Source: Streptomyces graminofaciens
GTDB lineage: Bacteria; Actinomycetota; Actinomycetes; Streptomycetales; Streptomycetaceae
NCBI RefSeq assembly: GCF_030294945.1
Contig: NZ_AP018448.1
Span: 2,728,001-2,792,000 of the forward strand
Length of the DNA: 64,000 bases
Direction: 5' to 3'
Shown piece by piece: positions 47,729 through 56,488 of the stretch. Below the pieces are notes generated by a model. The model had not been told where the DNA came from. It was given only the letters and a program-made list of their open reading frames with translations, and ran no database searches. The first letter of the stretch is position 1; the number at the start of each line of letters is the position of its first letter. The translations under genes and the position numbers were made by a program.

Positions 47729-48691
47729 GTGCATACGCCAGCCACGTCGACCATCGTCATCGACGGTCTCCACAAGAAATATCGGGCAAACCATGCGTTA
47801 CGAGGTGTCGACCTGGAGGTAAAAGCAGGCGAGGTCATGGGCCTGCTGGGGCCGAACGGCGCCGGTAAAACCACTCTGGTGAAGATTCTGACGACGCTCC
47901 TCAGGCCCGACTCCGGACACGCCTTCGTGAATGGCTGGAATGTGGCGGAAGAACCGGAGCAGGTACGCTCCAGCATCGGAATGGCGGGCCAGTACTCGAC
48001 GGTCGACGGGATTTTGACCGGATTCGAGAATCTGTACCTCATCGCGAAACTGCGCGGTGTGGGCCGCCGTACGGCCCGCCGTGTCGCCGCCGATCTGCTG
48101 GATCGGTTCCGGCTCACCACCGTGGCGGGGCGCCCGGCCGGCGCCTACTCCGGCGGTATGCGCCGACGGCTGGACCTGGCCGCCGCCCTCGTCGGCTCCC
48201 CGCCCCTGATAGTCCTGGACGAGCCGACCACCGGACTCGATCCCGAGAGCAGGCTCGACACCTGGGACGCGGTCGGTGAGCTGGTCGCCGGTGGTACGAC
48301 GATCCTGCTGACGACCCAGTACCTGGAGGAGGCGGACCGTCTCGCCGACCGGATCACCGTGATCGACCGGGGCCAGGTGGTGGCGGAGGGCACCAGCGAC
48401 GAACTGAAGGCAGCCGCCGGAGACCGGCTCGTCCTGTGTGTCGCCGAGGACCACCAGCTCGACGCGGCGGCACGCGCCGCCGCACGGGCCACCGGCGCGC
48501 CTGTGACGGTGGACCGCCGCGCCCGGCGGGTGGAGGTGGCCGCCGCCGACGGCCGGGCCGCTCTGAGCCGTGCCCTCACCGAGCTGGCGGACGAGGATGT
48601 CGAGGTACTGGAGATCGGGCTCAGCCGCCGCACCCTCGACGACGTGTTCCTCGGCCTGACCGGCCGCGCCCGCCGGGAGGCGACGCGATGA
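47729..48691 (+). CDS. ABC exporter ATPase, DrrA-type
   Basis: A 320-residue ATP-binding subunit of the daunorubicin-resistance type. Walker A GPNGAGKTT, signature YSGGMRRRLDL, Walker B PLIVLDEPTTGLDPESR, and the switch His replaced by Gln in LLTTQYLEEADRL, as in DrrA itself. The C-terminal ~90 residues are the extra DrrA-type domain. The start is a GTG at 47729. An in-frame TTA at 47798-47800 (codon 24, in NHALRG) makes it bldA-dependent. The stop overlaps the permease start (ATGA). It should power export of, and self-resistance to, the lipopeptide. Confidence 0.95.
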   Translation: MHTPATSTIVIDGLHKKYRANHALRGVDLEVKAGEVMGLLGPNGAGKTTLVKILTTLLRPDSGHAFVNGWNVAEEPEQVRSSIGMAGQYSTVDGILTGFENLYLIAKLRGVGRRTARRVAADLLDRFRLTTVAGRPAGAYSGGMRRRLDLAAALVGSPPLIVLDEPTTGLDPESRLDTWDAVGELVAGGTTILLTTQYLEEADRLADRITVIDRGQVVAEGTSDELKAAAGDRLVLCVAEDHQLDAAARAAARATGAPVTVDRRARRVEVAAADGRAALSRALTELADEDVEVLEIGLSRRTLDDVFLGLTGRARREATR

Positions 48692-49581
48692 CCGCGCCCA
48701 CCGACGTCAAGCGGACCGGCGCCCCGTACGGCGCACTCGCCACCGGCCTCCCCTCGCCCGTGGTCCCGACCCGCGCCCGCCGCGATCCGGTGCTCCGTGT
48801 CATCACGGAAAGCACGGACCTCGCCCTGCGCAACCTGCTGCACCTGCGGCGCACTCCGGGAGTGCTCGTCTCGTGCCTGGTCGAGCCGGTCGTGTACGCC
48901 CTGCTCATCGGGTACATCTTCGGCAACAGCCTGGGCGGCACAACCTACCGCTCGTACATGTTCGCCGGGCTGATCGCCCAGACCGTGGCCTTCACCACCA
49001 CCTTCACCACGGTCGGGCTCTCCAGGGACCTGGACCAGGGCATGGTCGACCGCTTCCGTACGCTGCCGATCTCCCGGGTGGCCCTGCTGCTGGGCCGGAC
49101 GACCTCCGACCTCACGACCTGCGTGGCCAGCCTCGCCGTCACCACCACATGCGGTCTGCTGATGGGCTGGCGCATACACACCGGCCCCGTCGAAGTGGCC
49201 GCCGGCATCCTGCTGGTGCTGCTGTTCTCCTTCGCGATGTCGTGGATCGGCGTCTTCGTCGCCCTCATCTCGCCGAACTCCCAGGTGGCCGGGAGCCTCG
49301 GGGTGATCTGGCTGTTCCCGGCGACGTTCATCTCCTCCGGGTTCGTCTCCGGCGCGACCCTCCCCGGCCCGCTGTCCACCGTGGCTGCCTGGAACCCCAT
49401 CACCTCGCTCGCGAACGCCCTGCGCGGGCTCTTCGGCAACCCGCCCCCGCCGGGCTTCGCCGCACAGCACGCCTGGCCCACCCATCACCCGGAGCTGTAC
49501 ACCGTGGGCTGCTCGGTGCTGCTCATCGCCGTCTTCACCTCCCTCTCGACATGGCGTTACCGCACCCGCACGAGCCGCTGA
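48688..49581 (+). CDS. ABC-2-type exporter permease, DrrB-type
   Basis: A 297-residue membrane subunit with about six transmembrane helices. After a ~45-residue cytoplasmic N-terminus come PGVLVSCLVEPVVYALLIGYIFG, SYMFAGLIAQTVAFTTTF, LTTCVASLAVTTTCGLLMG, VAAGILLVLLFSFAMSWIG, VIWLFPATFISSGFV and VGCSVLLIAVFTSL. GLSRDLDQGMVDRFRTLPISR is the coupling region typical of this family. It partners the ATPase encoded immediately upstream (four-base overlap). Confidence 0.93.
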   Translation: MTAPTDVKRTGAPYGALATGLPSPVVPTRARRDPVLRVITESTDLALRNLLHLRRTPGVLVSCLVEPVVYALLIGYIFGNSLGGTTYRSYMFAGLIAQTVAFTTTFTTVGLSRDLDQGMVDRFRTLPISRVALLLGRTTSDLTTCVASLAVTTTCGLLMGWRIHTGPVEVAAGILLVLLFSFAMSWIGVFVALISPNSQVAGSLGVIWLFPATFISSGFVSGATLPGPLSTVAAWNPITSLANALRGLFGNPPPPGFAAQHAWPTHHPELYTVGCSVLLIAVFTSLSTWRYRTRTSR

Positions 49582-49669
49582 CCACGGCCAGGACCGAGTG
49601 CGGTGCCCCGACCGCCCCGCGCCGGGCCCGGACACCGACCCCGGCCCTCGCGCCCGCACAGGAGTTCCC

Positions 49670-50791
49670 ATGACCGTTCCCACCCTGCGTCTCGGCCTCA
49701 ACCTCGGCTACTGGGTCGGAGGCAATGACGCGTCCAACATCTCGCTCGCCTCCCTGGCCGAGGAGCTCGGCTACTCGTCGGTGTGGGTCTCGGAGGCCTA
49801 CGGATCCGACGCCGTCACCGTGCTGTCCTGGATCGCCGCCCGCACCTCCCGCATCGACGTCGGCAGTGCGGTCCTGCAGATCCCGGCCCGCTCGCCCGCG
49901 ATGACGGCGATGACCGCCGCCACCCTCGACACCCTGTCCGGCGGACGGTTCAGGCTCGGCCTCGGCGTGTCCGGTCCCCAGGTCTCGGAGGGCTGGCACG
50001 GCGTCGGATTCGGTTCGCCGCTGGGCCGTACCCGCGAATACGTCGACCTGGTGCGCCGCGCCCTGCGCCGGGAACCGCTGGAGTACGAGGGCAGGCACTT
50101 CACGCTTCCGCTGCCGGACGGCCCCGGCAAGGCGCTCACCCTGACCATCCGTCCGCCGCGCGAGCGGATCCCGGTCTACCTCGCCGCCCTCGGCCCGAAG
50201 AACCTGGAACTGGCCGGGGAGATCGCCGACGGCTGGCTCCCGGTGTTCTTCTCCCCCGCCCACGCCGTCAAGCAGCTCGAACCCCTCCGGGCCGGCCTCA
50301 CCACGTCCGGGCGCACCCTCGACGGGTTCGACATCGCCCCCTGCGTACCCCTGGTGACCGGCGCCGACTGGCAGGCCTGTGCCCGGCGGGTACGGGGGTA
50401 CGCCGCGCTGTACCTCGGTGGCATGGGCGGCCGGGAGGACAACCACTACACCCAGCTGGCCGAGCGCATGGGCTTCGGCCCTCAGGCCCGTACCGTCCAG
50501 GACAGGTTCCTGGCCGGTGACTACCCGGGCGCCATGGCCGCCGTACCGCTCGAATTCCTCGACGCCACCTCGCTGCTCGGGCCGCGGGAGCGGATCGCCG
50601 AGCGGATGACGGCGTTCGCCGAGGCCGGCGCCACCACGCTCAACCTCATGCCGGTCGGCCCCGGGCTGCCCGGCCCGGACCGCGCCGCCGCCGCGCTGCG
50701 CGTGGCCGCGGAGGCCGCGGAACTCGCGGGCGTGCTCGCCTCCGGTCCCACCCCGCCAAACCCCCGACCCCAAGGCGCACACGACGCGTAA
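49670..50791 (+). CDS. Luciferase-like (LLM class) flavin oxidoreductase, possibly F420-dependent
   Basis: A 373-residue TIM-barrel enzyme of the bacterial luciferase superfamily. LRLGLNLGYWVGGNDASNI, ELGYSSVWVSEAYGSDAVTVL, LQIPARSPAMTAMTAATLDTL, SGGRFRLGLGVSGPQVSEGWHG and YLAALGPKNLELAGEIADGWL are the familiar strand motifs of F420-using members. In peptide clusters such enzymes can act as monooxygenases or dehydrogenases on amino acids or on carrier-bound intermediates. AGGAG precedes the ATG at 49670. It sits with thioesterase, SDR and A-T genes, so I infer tailoring of the trans-loaded residue. Which cofactor is used is not settled by the sequence. Confidence 0.88.
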   Translation: MTVPTLRLGLNLGYWVGGNDASNISLASLAEELGYSSVWVSEAYGSDAVTVLSWIAARTSRIDVGSAVLQIPARSPAMTAMTAATLDTLSGGRFRLGLGVSGPQVSEGWHGVGFGSPLGRTREYVDLVRRALRREPLEYEGRHFTLPLPDGPGKALTLTIRPPRERIPVYLAALGPKNLELAGEIADGWLPVFFSPAHAVKQLEPLRAGLTTSGRTLDGFDIAPCVPLVTGADWQACARRVRGYAALYLGGMGGREDNHYTQLAERMGFGPQARTVQDRFLAGDYPGAMAAVPLEFLDATSLLGPRERIAERMTAFAEAGATTLNLMPVGPGLPGPDRAAAALRVAAEAAELAGVLASGPTPPNPRPQGAHDA

Positions 50792-50874
50792 GGCGTGCCC
50801 GCCTCCGACCTCACCCCGCAAGACGCCTGCCTCCCCAAGGCACACACACGACTCGCAAGGAGACACCCGCACCC

Positions 50875-51588
50875 ATGACCACCCCTGACACGACCAAGCT
50901 GATCTGCCTCCCCTACGCCGGAGCGGGCGCCTCGTTCTACCGCCCCTGGACGGCCCTCGCCGGGGACGCGCTGGAGATCGTGGCTCTGCAACTGCCCGGC
51001 CGGGAAAGGCTGATCGACGAGGAGCCCTACCATGACGTGCACACGGCCACGGACGGACTCCTGGCCCAGCTGCGGGAACGGCTCGGCGACGGCGACGACC
51101 ACCGAGTCGTCCTGTTCGGGCACAGCCTCGGCGCCGTGCTCGCCTACGAACTCGCCCACCGGCTGGTCGCCGAAGACGACATCGAGCTCGTCCACCTGTT
51201 CGTCAGCGGATCCCCGGAACCCTCCCTCGGACGCGAACGGCACGCCACCGGCCTCTCCGACGAGGACTTCCTCGCTCGCGTCGGCGAGTTCGCGGGCTAT
51301 CACCATCCCGCGCTCGACGACCCGGAGATGCGCGCCATGATCCTGCCCACCCTGCGCGCGGACGTCGAGATGCACGAGGCCTACACGCCCAGCACCGACC
51401 TGCCGCTTCAGGCGCCGCTCACCGTCATCCGGGGCGAGGACGACGACCTGGTCGACTACGAAGACGCCGCGGCCTGGAGCAAGGCGGCCGGGGAGGACTT
51501 CGAGCATGTCGAGGTCCCCGGCGGCCACATGTACCTGGCCGACTCCGCCCCCTCGCTGGTCCGCCTGATCGTCTCGACGGTGCTGTAG
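50875..51588 (+). CDS. Type II thioesterase (alpha/beta hydrolase)
   Basis: A 237-residue external thioesterase. FGHSLGAVLAYEL places the nucleophile Ser at residue 84. ICLPYAGAGASFYRPW and LQLPGRERLIDEEPY are standard type II motifs, and the catalytic Asp (GEDDDLVDYEDA) and His (VPGGHMYL) are present near the end. It usually removes wrong acyl groups from carrier domains. In syringomycin assembly a related enzyme instead moves an aminoacyl group from a stand-alone A-T protein to an A-less module, and that job is possible here too. ATG at 50875 has AAGGAG upstream. Confidence 0.92.
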   Translation: MTTPDTTKLICLPYAGAGASFYRPWTALAGDALEIVALQLPGRERLIDEEPYHDVHTATDGLLAQLRERLGDGDDHRVVLFGHSLGAVLAYELAHRLVAEDDIELVHLFVSGSPEPSLGRERHATGLSDEDFLARVGEFAGYHHPALDDPEMRAMILPTLRADVEMHEAYTPSTDLPLQAPLTVIRGEDDDLVDYEDAAAWSKAAGEDFEHVEVPGGHMYLADSAPSLVRLIVSTVL

Positions 51589-51639
51589 CCCCGCCTCCCC
51601 TCCTCAGCACGACACCCAGACTCTCCCAAGGAGCATCCG

Positions 51640-52464
51640 ATGCGTTTGCACGGCAAGTCGGTCCTCGTCACCGGCGCCGCCCGCGGGCTCGGCCGGGCCG
51701 CCGCGGTCGCCTGCGCGGCCGAGGGCGCCGACCTCACGCTGCTGGACATCTGCGCCGACCTGCCCGGGGTGCCCTATCCGCTGGGCACCCCGGGCCAGTT
51801 GGAACACACCGCCGCACTGTGCCGGGAGGCGGGCGCCGCCGTCCTCACCGCCGAGACCGACATCCGCGACCTGTTCGCCGTACGGGAAGCGGTGACCCGG
51901 GCCGAGGACCGGTTCGGCCGGATCGACGTGGTCGTCAACAGCGCGGGCGTCGCCGCGCCCTCCGGCAAACCGGTGCACGAGATCGACGAGGACGAGTGGT
52001 CCCTGATGATCGACGTGGACCTCTCCGGGGCCTGGCGGGTGATGCGCGAGGTCGGCAAGGCGATGAGCGCCCGGCGCGCCGGCAGCATCGTCAACGTCGC
52101 CTCCACCGCCGGACTCGTCGGCTACCGGCACTTCGCCGGCTACGTCGCCGCCAAGCACGCCGTGGTCGGCCTCACCAAGGCCGCCGCGCTCGACTACGCG
52201 CCGACGAAGGTACGCGTGAACGCGGTCTGCCCCGGCTCGGTGCGCGACGACGTCCGGGCCGAGGGCCGGATGCTCGCCGAGATCGCCAGGGCACTGGACG
52301 TACCGGTGCACGAACACGAGAAGACCTTCGTCGAGGCCCAGCCCATGAACGCCCTGATCGAACCCGAGGACGTCGCCGCCGCGGTCGTCTTCCTGGCCTC
52401 CGACGAGTCCCGGCAGATCACCGGGTCGGTCCTGACCGTGGACGGCGGGTTCAGCATCCGCTGA
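51640..52464 (+). CDS. Short-chain dehydrogenase/reductase (tailoring)
   Basis: A 274-residue classical SDR. VLVTGAARGLGRAAAV binds NAD(P). NSAG, the catalytic Ser in NVASTAGLVG, and YVAAKHAVVGL with Tyr and Lys are intact. The insert between strands 2 and 3 (DICADLPGVPYPLGTPGQL) is like that of mycofactocin-coupled SDRs, although no mycofactocin genes are in the window. AAGGAG precedes the ATG at 51640. With the neighbouring LLM enzyme it could oxidise or reduce a beta-carbon of the residue held on the A-T protein, as the NovJ/NovK pair does on beta-hydroxytyrosine. That is inference from position. Confidence 0.9.
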   Translation: MRLHGKSVLVTGAARGLGRAAAVACAAEGADLTLLDICADLPGVPYPLGTPGQLEHTAALCREAGAAVLTAETDIRDLFAVREAVTRAEDRFGRIDVVVNSAGVAAPSGKPVHEIDEDEWSLMIDVDLSGAWRVMREVGKAMSARRAGSIVNVASTAGLVGYRHFAGYVAAKHAVVGLTKAAALDYAPTKVRVNAVCPGSVRDDVRAEGRMLAEIARALDVPVHEHEKTFVEAQPMNALIEPEDVAAAVVFLASDESRQITGSVLTVDGGFSIR

Positions 52465-52530
52465 CCCCGCCGAGCACGACGAGTCCGCGGGACCACGCGG
52501 ACGACTCCCCCGAACAACAAGGAGTACGCC

Positions 52531-55314
52531 TTGTCCGCCTCTCTGTCCGACCCCCTCCCCGACGAGATCCCCCAGGGTCCCGAGCCCGGCGGCGCCCCGC
52601 GCGTCCTCGGCGGTTTCGGTGACCCCGGCGCCCGCTGCCACGCGCTTCGCGTCCGCTGGGAGCGCTCCCCCCACACCGCCGAGCGGTCGGAGACATGGAC
52701 CGAGGACCTCCCCGTACCGGCGGCCGACCCACGCGCCGAACGCCGCCGCGCCACCGAACTCGCGCGACCGTCCGACGGCGTGCGCCGGGTGCTCCTCCGC
52801 TACAGCGACGGCCGGTCCGACCTGATCGTCGTCGCCCCGCGCGAGCGATGGGGCCGCGGGGCCCTCCACCGGCTCGCCGACGGGCGGCCCGTCCCACCGA
52901 GCGAGGCCACCCCCGCACCCCGGGCGTCCACCCGCCCGCCCGCCGCGCCCGCCTGGGGGCTGGGCGGCGGCGACGGCCCCACCTCCTCGTCCGTCCTCCT
53001 CACCCTGGAGGACGAGGCGGGCGACGAGGCCAGTTGGCTGACGGCGCTCGACGTCACCCTGCGCCGGTACGATCCCGAGACCGAGCCCGTCATCGGCACC
53101 GACCACGGCACCTTCACCATCGAACCCGCCCACACGCTCGGCGAGCTGAAGCCCTCCCCCGCCACGGGCCCCGCACTGGCGGGCCTGCTCTTCGAGGGCA
53201 CCGGCGGCACGGAGTTTCCCGGCGAGGGCGAGGGCGAACGCGGAGCCGCGAGGGTGGCCGGAGCCGGGGACGAAACCGCCTTCGAGACCGAGTACGTGCC
53301 CTGCCTCGCTCCGCCGTTCCCGCTCACCCTCTCGGTCTTCCGGGACTCCGGTGGCCTACGGCTGCGCTGCGACCACCTGGGCAGCCACTTCTCCTCGGAG
53401 ATCGCCGCGCAGTTCGTACGGCACCTCGCCCACGTACACGGGCAGGTCCTGCGCTCCCCGCAGACCCCGGTCGACGACGTCGAGCTCCTCGACGAGGCCG
53501 AACGCGCCCGCACCGCGGCGCTCGGTCGGCCGACCCGCACCCTGGTGACCACTGAGGAGAGCATCCCCGAGGCGGTCGCCCGCGCGGCGGCGGCGACACC
53601 CGACGCCATCGCCGTGACCGACGGGGCGGCGGGCCTGACCTATCGCCGACTCGAGGAACAGGCCGACCTGTTGGCCCGCGGCATGCGGGCCCGTGGAGTC
53701 GTCGGCGGCGACCGTGTGGGCGTGTGCCTGGAGCGCTCCGCCGAACTCGTCGTCGTCCTGCTCGCCGTGCTGAAGGCCGGCGCGACCTACGTCCCCGTCG
53801 ACCCCGCCTACCCGAAGGACCGGATCGCCCACACGGCGCAGGACGCCGAGCTGGGTGTGGTGGTCACCCGGCTGCCGGAGTTTCCGGCGGTGCCGGGCTG
53901 TGTGGCGCTGACCCCGGACGAGTTGCTGGACGCCGCGACGTCCGGGACGGACGACACGCCGCTCCCGTTCCCCTCCTCCGACACCGCCGCCTACGTCATC
54001 TACACCTCCGGCTCCACCGGCCGCCCCAAGGGTGTCGTCGTACCGCACAGCAATGTGATCGCCCTGATCGACGCGACGCGCGACGAGTACGGGTTCGGCG
54101 CCTCGGATGTGTGGACCTGGTTCCACTCCAGCGCCTTCGACCTGTCGGTGTGGGAGATCTGGGGCTGCCTCGTGACGGGCGGACGGGTGGTCGTGGTGCC
54201 GTACTTCGTCTCCCGCGAACCCGACAGCTTCCGCGACCTGCTCGTCGCCGAGAAGGTCACCGTGCTCAGCCAGACCCCGTCGGCCTTCGCCCAACTCCTG
54301 CGCGTCGACCACAGCGACGTGTCCGTCCGGCTCGTCGTCTTCGGCGGCGAACCGCTCGACGCGCGCATGCTGCTGCCCTGGTTCGACCGGCACCCCGAGT
54401 CGGTGTGCCGGATGGTGAACATGTTCGGCATCACCGAGACGACGGTCCACGTCACCGAGCAGACCCTCACCCGGAAACTGGCCCTGGCCGCCACCCGCTC
54501 CGTCGGGCCCGCCCTGCCCGGCTGGCACCTGTACGTGACGGACCCGGCCGGACGACTGCTGCCGCCCGGAGTGGCCGGCGAGATCTGCGTCGGCGGCGTC
54601 GGAGTCGCGCTCGGCTATCTGGGCCGGCCGGACCTGACCGCGCAGCGGTTCGTACCGGACCCGTTCACCGGCGGCATCATGTACCGCAGCGGCGATCTGG
54701 GACGCCTCCGCCCGGACGGCCGTCTCGAACACCTCGGGCGCATCGACAGCCAGGTGAAGATCCGCGGCTTCCGCATCGAGCTGGACGAGATCCGCTCGGT
54801 CCTGCTGGAGGACCCGGACGTGCGGACGGCCGCCGTCGTCGTGCGCCGCGTCGATCCGGCCGATGCCGCCACAGCCAGGATCGACGCGTACGTGGTCCTG
54901 TCGGCCGGGGGCGACCCTCGCGCCGTCCGCGAGCGGGCCGCGGGCATCCTGCCCGACCACATGCTCCCCGCCACGGTCACCTCCCTGGACGCGCTCCCGC
55001 TGACGGCCAACGGAAAGCTCGACGCGCAGCGGCTCCCCGCACCGGCGGCGCCCCTCTCACCGGCGCGGGACACTGTCCCCGGCGCGGGCGACGCCGACCT
55101 CACCGAACGGCTGCGGGAGATCTGGAGCGAGGTGCTGGGCGTGCCGGTCGGCCTGGACGACGACTTCTTCGGCCTGGGCGGCAACTCCCTGTTCGCCGTC
55201 CGCATAGGCGCGGCCCTGCGCGCGCAGGGCCTGCCGTCGCTGCGGCTGAAGGAGCTGTACCGTCATCCGACCATCCGGGAAACCGTCAACAGCCTCGTGA
55301 CCTCGGACAGCTGA
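52531..55314 (+). CDS. Stand-alone A-T NRPS protein with degenerate condensation-like N-terminus
   Basis: A 927-residue protein from a TTG (52531) with AAGGAG upstream. Residues 1-340 look like a decayed condensation domain: the end (SLFRDSGGLRLRCDH-type strand, then VDDVELLDEAERARTAALG) matches a C-A junction, but there is no HHxxxDG. Residues about 350-840 are a complete adenylation domain ([35 protein letters not shown]), and 850-927 a carrier domain (GGNSLFAVRI). The code reads DLWSVFMVHK, seven of ten positions as in Thr codes (DFWNVGMVHK). Ramoplanin and enduracidin use such an A-T protein to feed a module lacking its own A domain. Here it is the natural partner of NRPS module 2. Confidence 0.9.
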   Translation: MSASLSDPLPDEIPQGPEPGGAPRVLGGFGDPGARCHALRVRWERSPHTAERSETWTEDLPVPAADPRAERRRATELARPSDGVRRVLLRYSDGRSDLIVVAPRERWGRGALHRLADGRPVPPSEATPAPRASTRPPAAPAWGLGGGDGPTSSSVLLTLEDEAGDEASWLTALDVTLRRYDPETEPVIGTDHGTFTIEPAHTLGELKPSPATGPALAGLLFEGTGGTEFPGEGEGERGAARVAGAGDETAFETEYVPCLAPPFPLTLSVFRDSGGLRLRCDHLGSHFSSEIAAQFVRHLAHVHGQVLRSPQTPVDDVELLDEAERARTAALGRPTRTLVTTEESIPEAVARAAAATPDAIAVTDGAAGLTYRRLEEQADLLARGMRARGVVGGDRVGVCLERSAELVVVLLAVLKAGATYVPVDPAYPKDRIAHTAQDAELGVVVTRLPEFPAVPGCVALTPDELLDAATSGTDDTPLPFPSSDTAAYVIYTSGSTGRPKGVVVPHSNVIALIDATRDEYGFGASDVWTWFHSSAFDLSVWEIWGCLVTGGRVVVVPYFVSREPDSFRDLLVAEKVTVLSQTPSAFAQLLRVDHSDVSVRLVVFGGEPLDARMLLPWFDRHPESVCRMVNMFGITETTVHVTEQTLTRKLALAATRSVGPALPGWHLYVTDPAGRLLPPGVAGEICVGGVGVALGYLGRPDLTAQRFVPDPFTGGIMYRSGDLGRLRPDGRLEHLGRIDSQVKIRGFRIELDEIRSVLLEDPDVRTAAVVVRRVDPADAATARIDAYVVLSAGGDPRAVRERAAGILPDHMLPATVTSLDALPLTANGKLDAQRLPAPAAPLSPARDTVPGAGDADLTERLREIWSEVLGVPVGLDDDFFGLGGNSLFAVRIGAALRAQGLPSLRLKELYRHPTIRETVNSLVTSDS

Positions 55315-55332
55315 CCCCCGCGGAGCCCGACG

Positions 55333-55361
55333 CGGAGGCGGTGGTGCGCCCACCGCCTCCG
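55333..55361 (+). terminator. Terminator ending the plus arm of the cluster
   Basis: A perfect 12-bp stem (CGGAGGCGGTGG at 55333-55344 with CCACCGCCTCCG at 55350-55361) and five-base loop TGCGC, 18 bases beyond the stop of the A-T gene. Confidence 0.8.
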
Positions 55362-56101
55362 ACCGGACCCAAGCGAGACAACCCCTCACGGTCGATGTCA
55401 CCGCCCCACCGAGCCGACGTCCGGACGAGCGGGTCCGCACCGGTCACCTCGGCAACGCCTCGCGCATCGAGCACCCGGACGACGCCGTGAACCAACGCCT
55501 GGGCATGGGCGACCCACGCGCTGCGGCATGGTTCGAGCCTTCGAACCGGTCATGCGGCGCTGCCGGGGGCCGCCACTGCTTCGCGTATTCCGCGACCGTC
55601 TTCTGCCCCCAGCTCCCGGCGCGCTTCCGCGACAGACGGCGCCGTGCGCCTCTTCTCCGCGTAGATCTGCGTGAGGCGCTCGATCACATCGTCCTGCGTG
55701 CCGAAGCCGCCCTCCCTCTAGCTGCTTCCCCAGACCGTTGAGGAAACGGATTGTGTACGGGTGCGGGCACCGGGTCGGCCTGGCACAGCCGCAGTCTTGA
55801 AGAACGAGCCCATACCGCGGGCGAGCTGTCGAGCCACGTAGCGAACCTTCCGAGCGGGAGCCAGGCATCTGCACCCAGGTCCCCGCCCGCGGCGGTCACC
55901 AGGTCAGCAAGCCTGGACGCTTCCGCGCTCAATGCTGACCATTTACTGACCCGAGCGGCCTGTTCATGCCTCTGACCTCTTTCTCCACCCCGCCGCCCGC
56001 GGCCTCTTCCACTGGGCCACCCAGGTCCGCGGCTGCGTCGCCCGCCCGCGCGCCCTCGCCGGCACCGACCCCGACGCCCCCCCATCTCACCCGACTGGCC
56101 G
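55362..56101. other. No intact gene; decayed sequence right of the cluster
   Basis: About 740 bases with overlapping short frames. A minus-strand frame around 55715-55560 reads [20 protein letters not shown] and looks like a piece of a helical protein, but no start, end or family is clear. Confidence 0.4.
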
Positions 56102-56482
56102 GTGAACTCCTGCTCAAGAGCCCGGAGTTCGCCGGCATGCGGGAGCGCTGCGTGCGGGGCCTGCACGGTCCTGGTCGACGGGCGCCGGGTCAACTCCTGC
56201 CTCACGCTCGCCGTCCGGCTGGAGGGCGCCGAAGTCACCACGATCGAGGGCCTGGCCAAGGGCGAGCGACTGCACCCGCTGCAACAGGCGTTCATCGACC
56301 AGGACGCCTTCCAGTGCGGCTACTGCACCCCGGGACAGATCATGTCCGGCGTCGGCTGCATCCAGGAGGGCCACACGGACTCCAAGGCGGAGATCCGGGA
56401 GTGGATGAGCGGCAACATCTGCCGCTGCGGCTGCTACGTGAAGATCGTGCGCGCGGTCGAGCAGGCCACGGGACGGAAGTGA
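56102..56482 (+). pseudogene. Xanthine dehydrogenase-type (2Fe-2S) subunit, N-terminally truncated
   Basis: The frame carries the plant-ferredoxin-type cluster site [21 protein letters not shown] and the second cluster site [12 protein letters not shown] ... NICRCGCY of molybdenum hydroxylase small subunits. The ~45 residues that normally precede the first site are replaced by unrelated Ser/Arg-rich codons from a GTG at 56102. A full-length subunit has about 160-200 residues; this has 126. With the next gene truncated too and no large subunit present, it is best read as a remnant. Confidence 0.75.
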
Positions 56483-56488
56483 GTGCCG

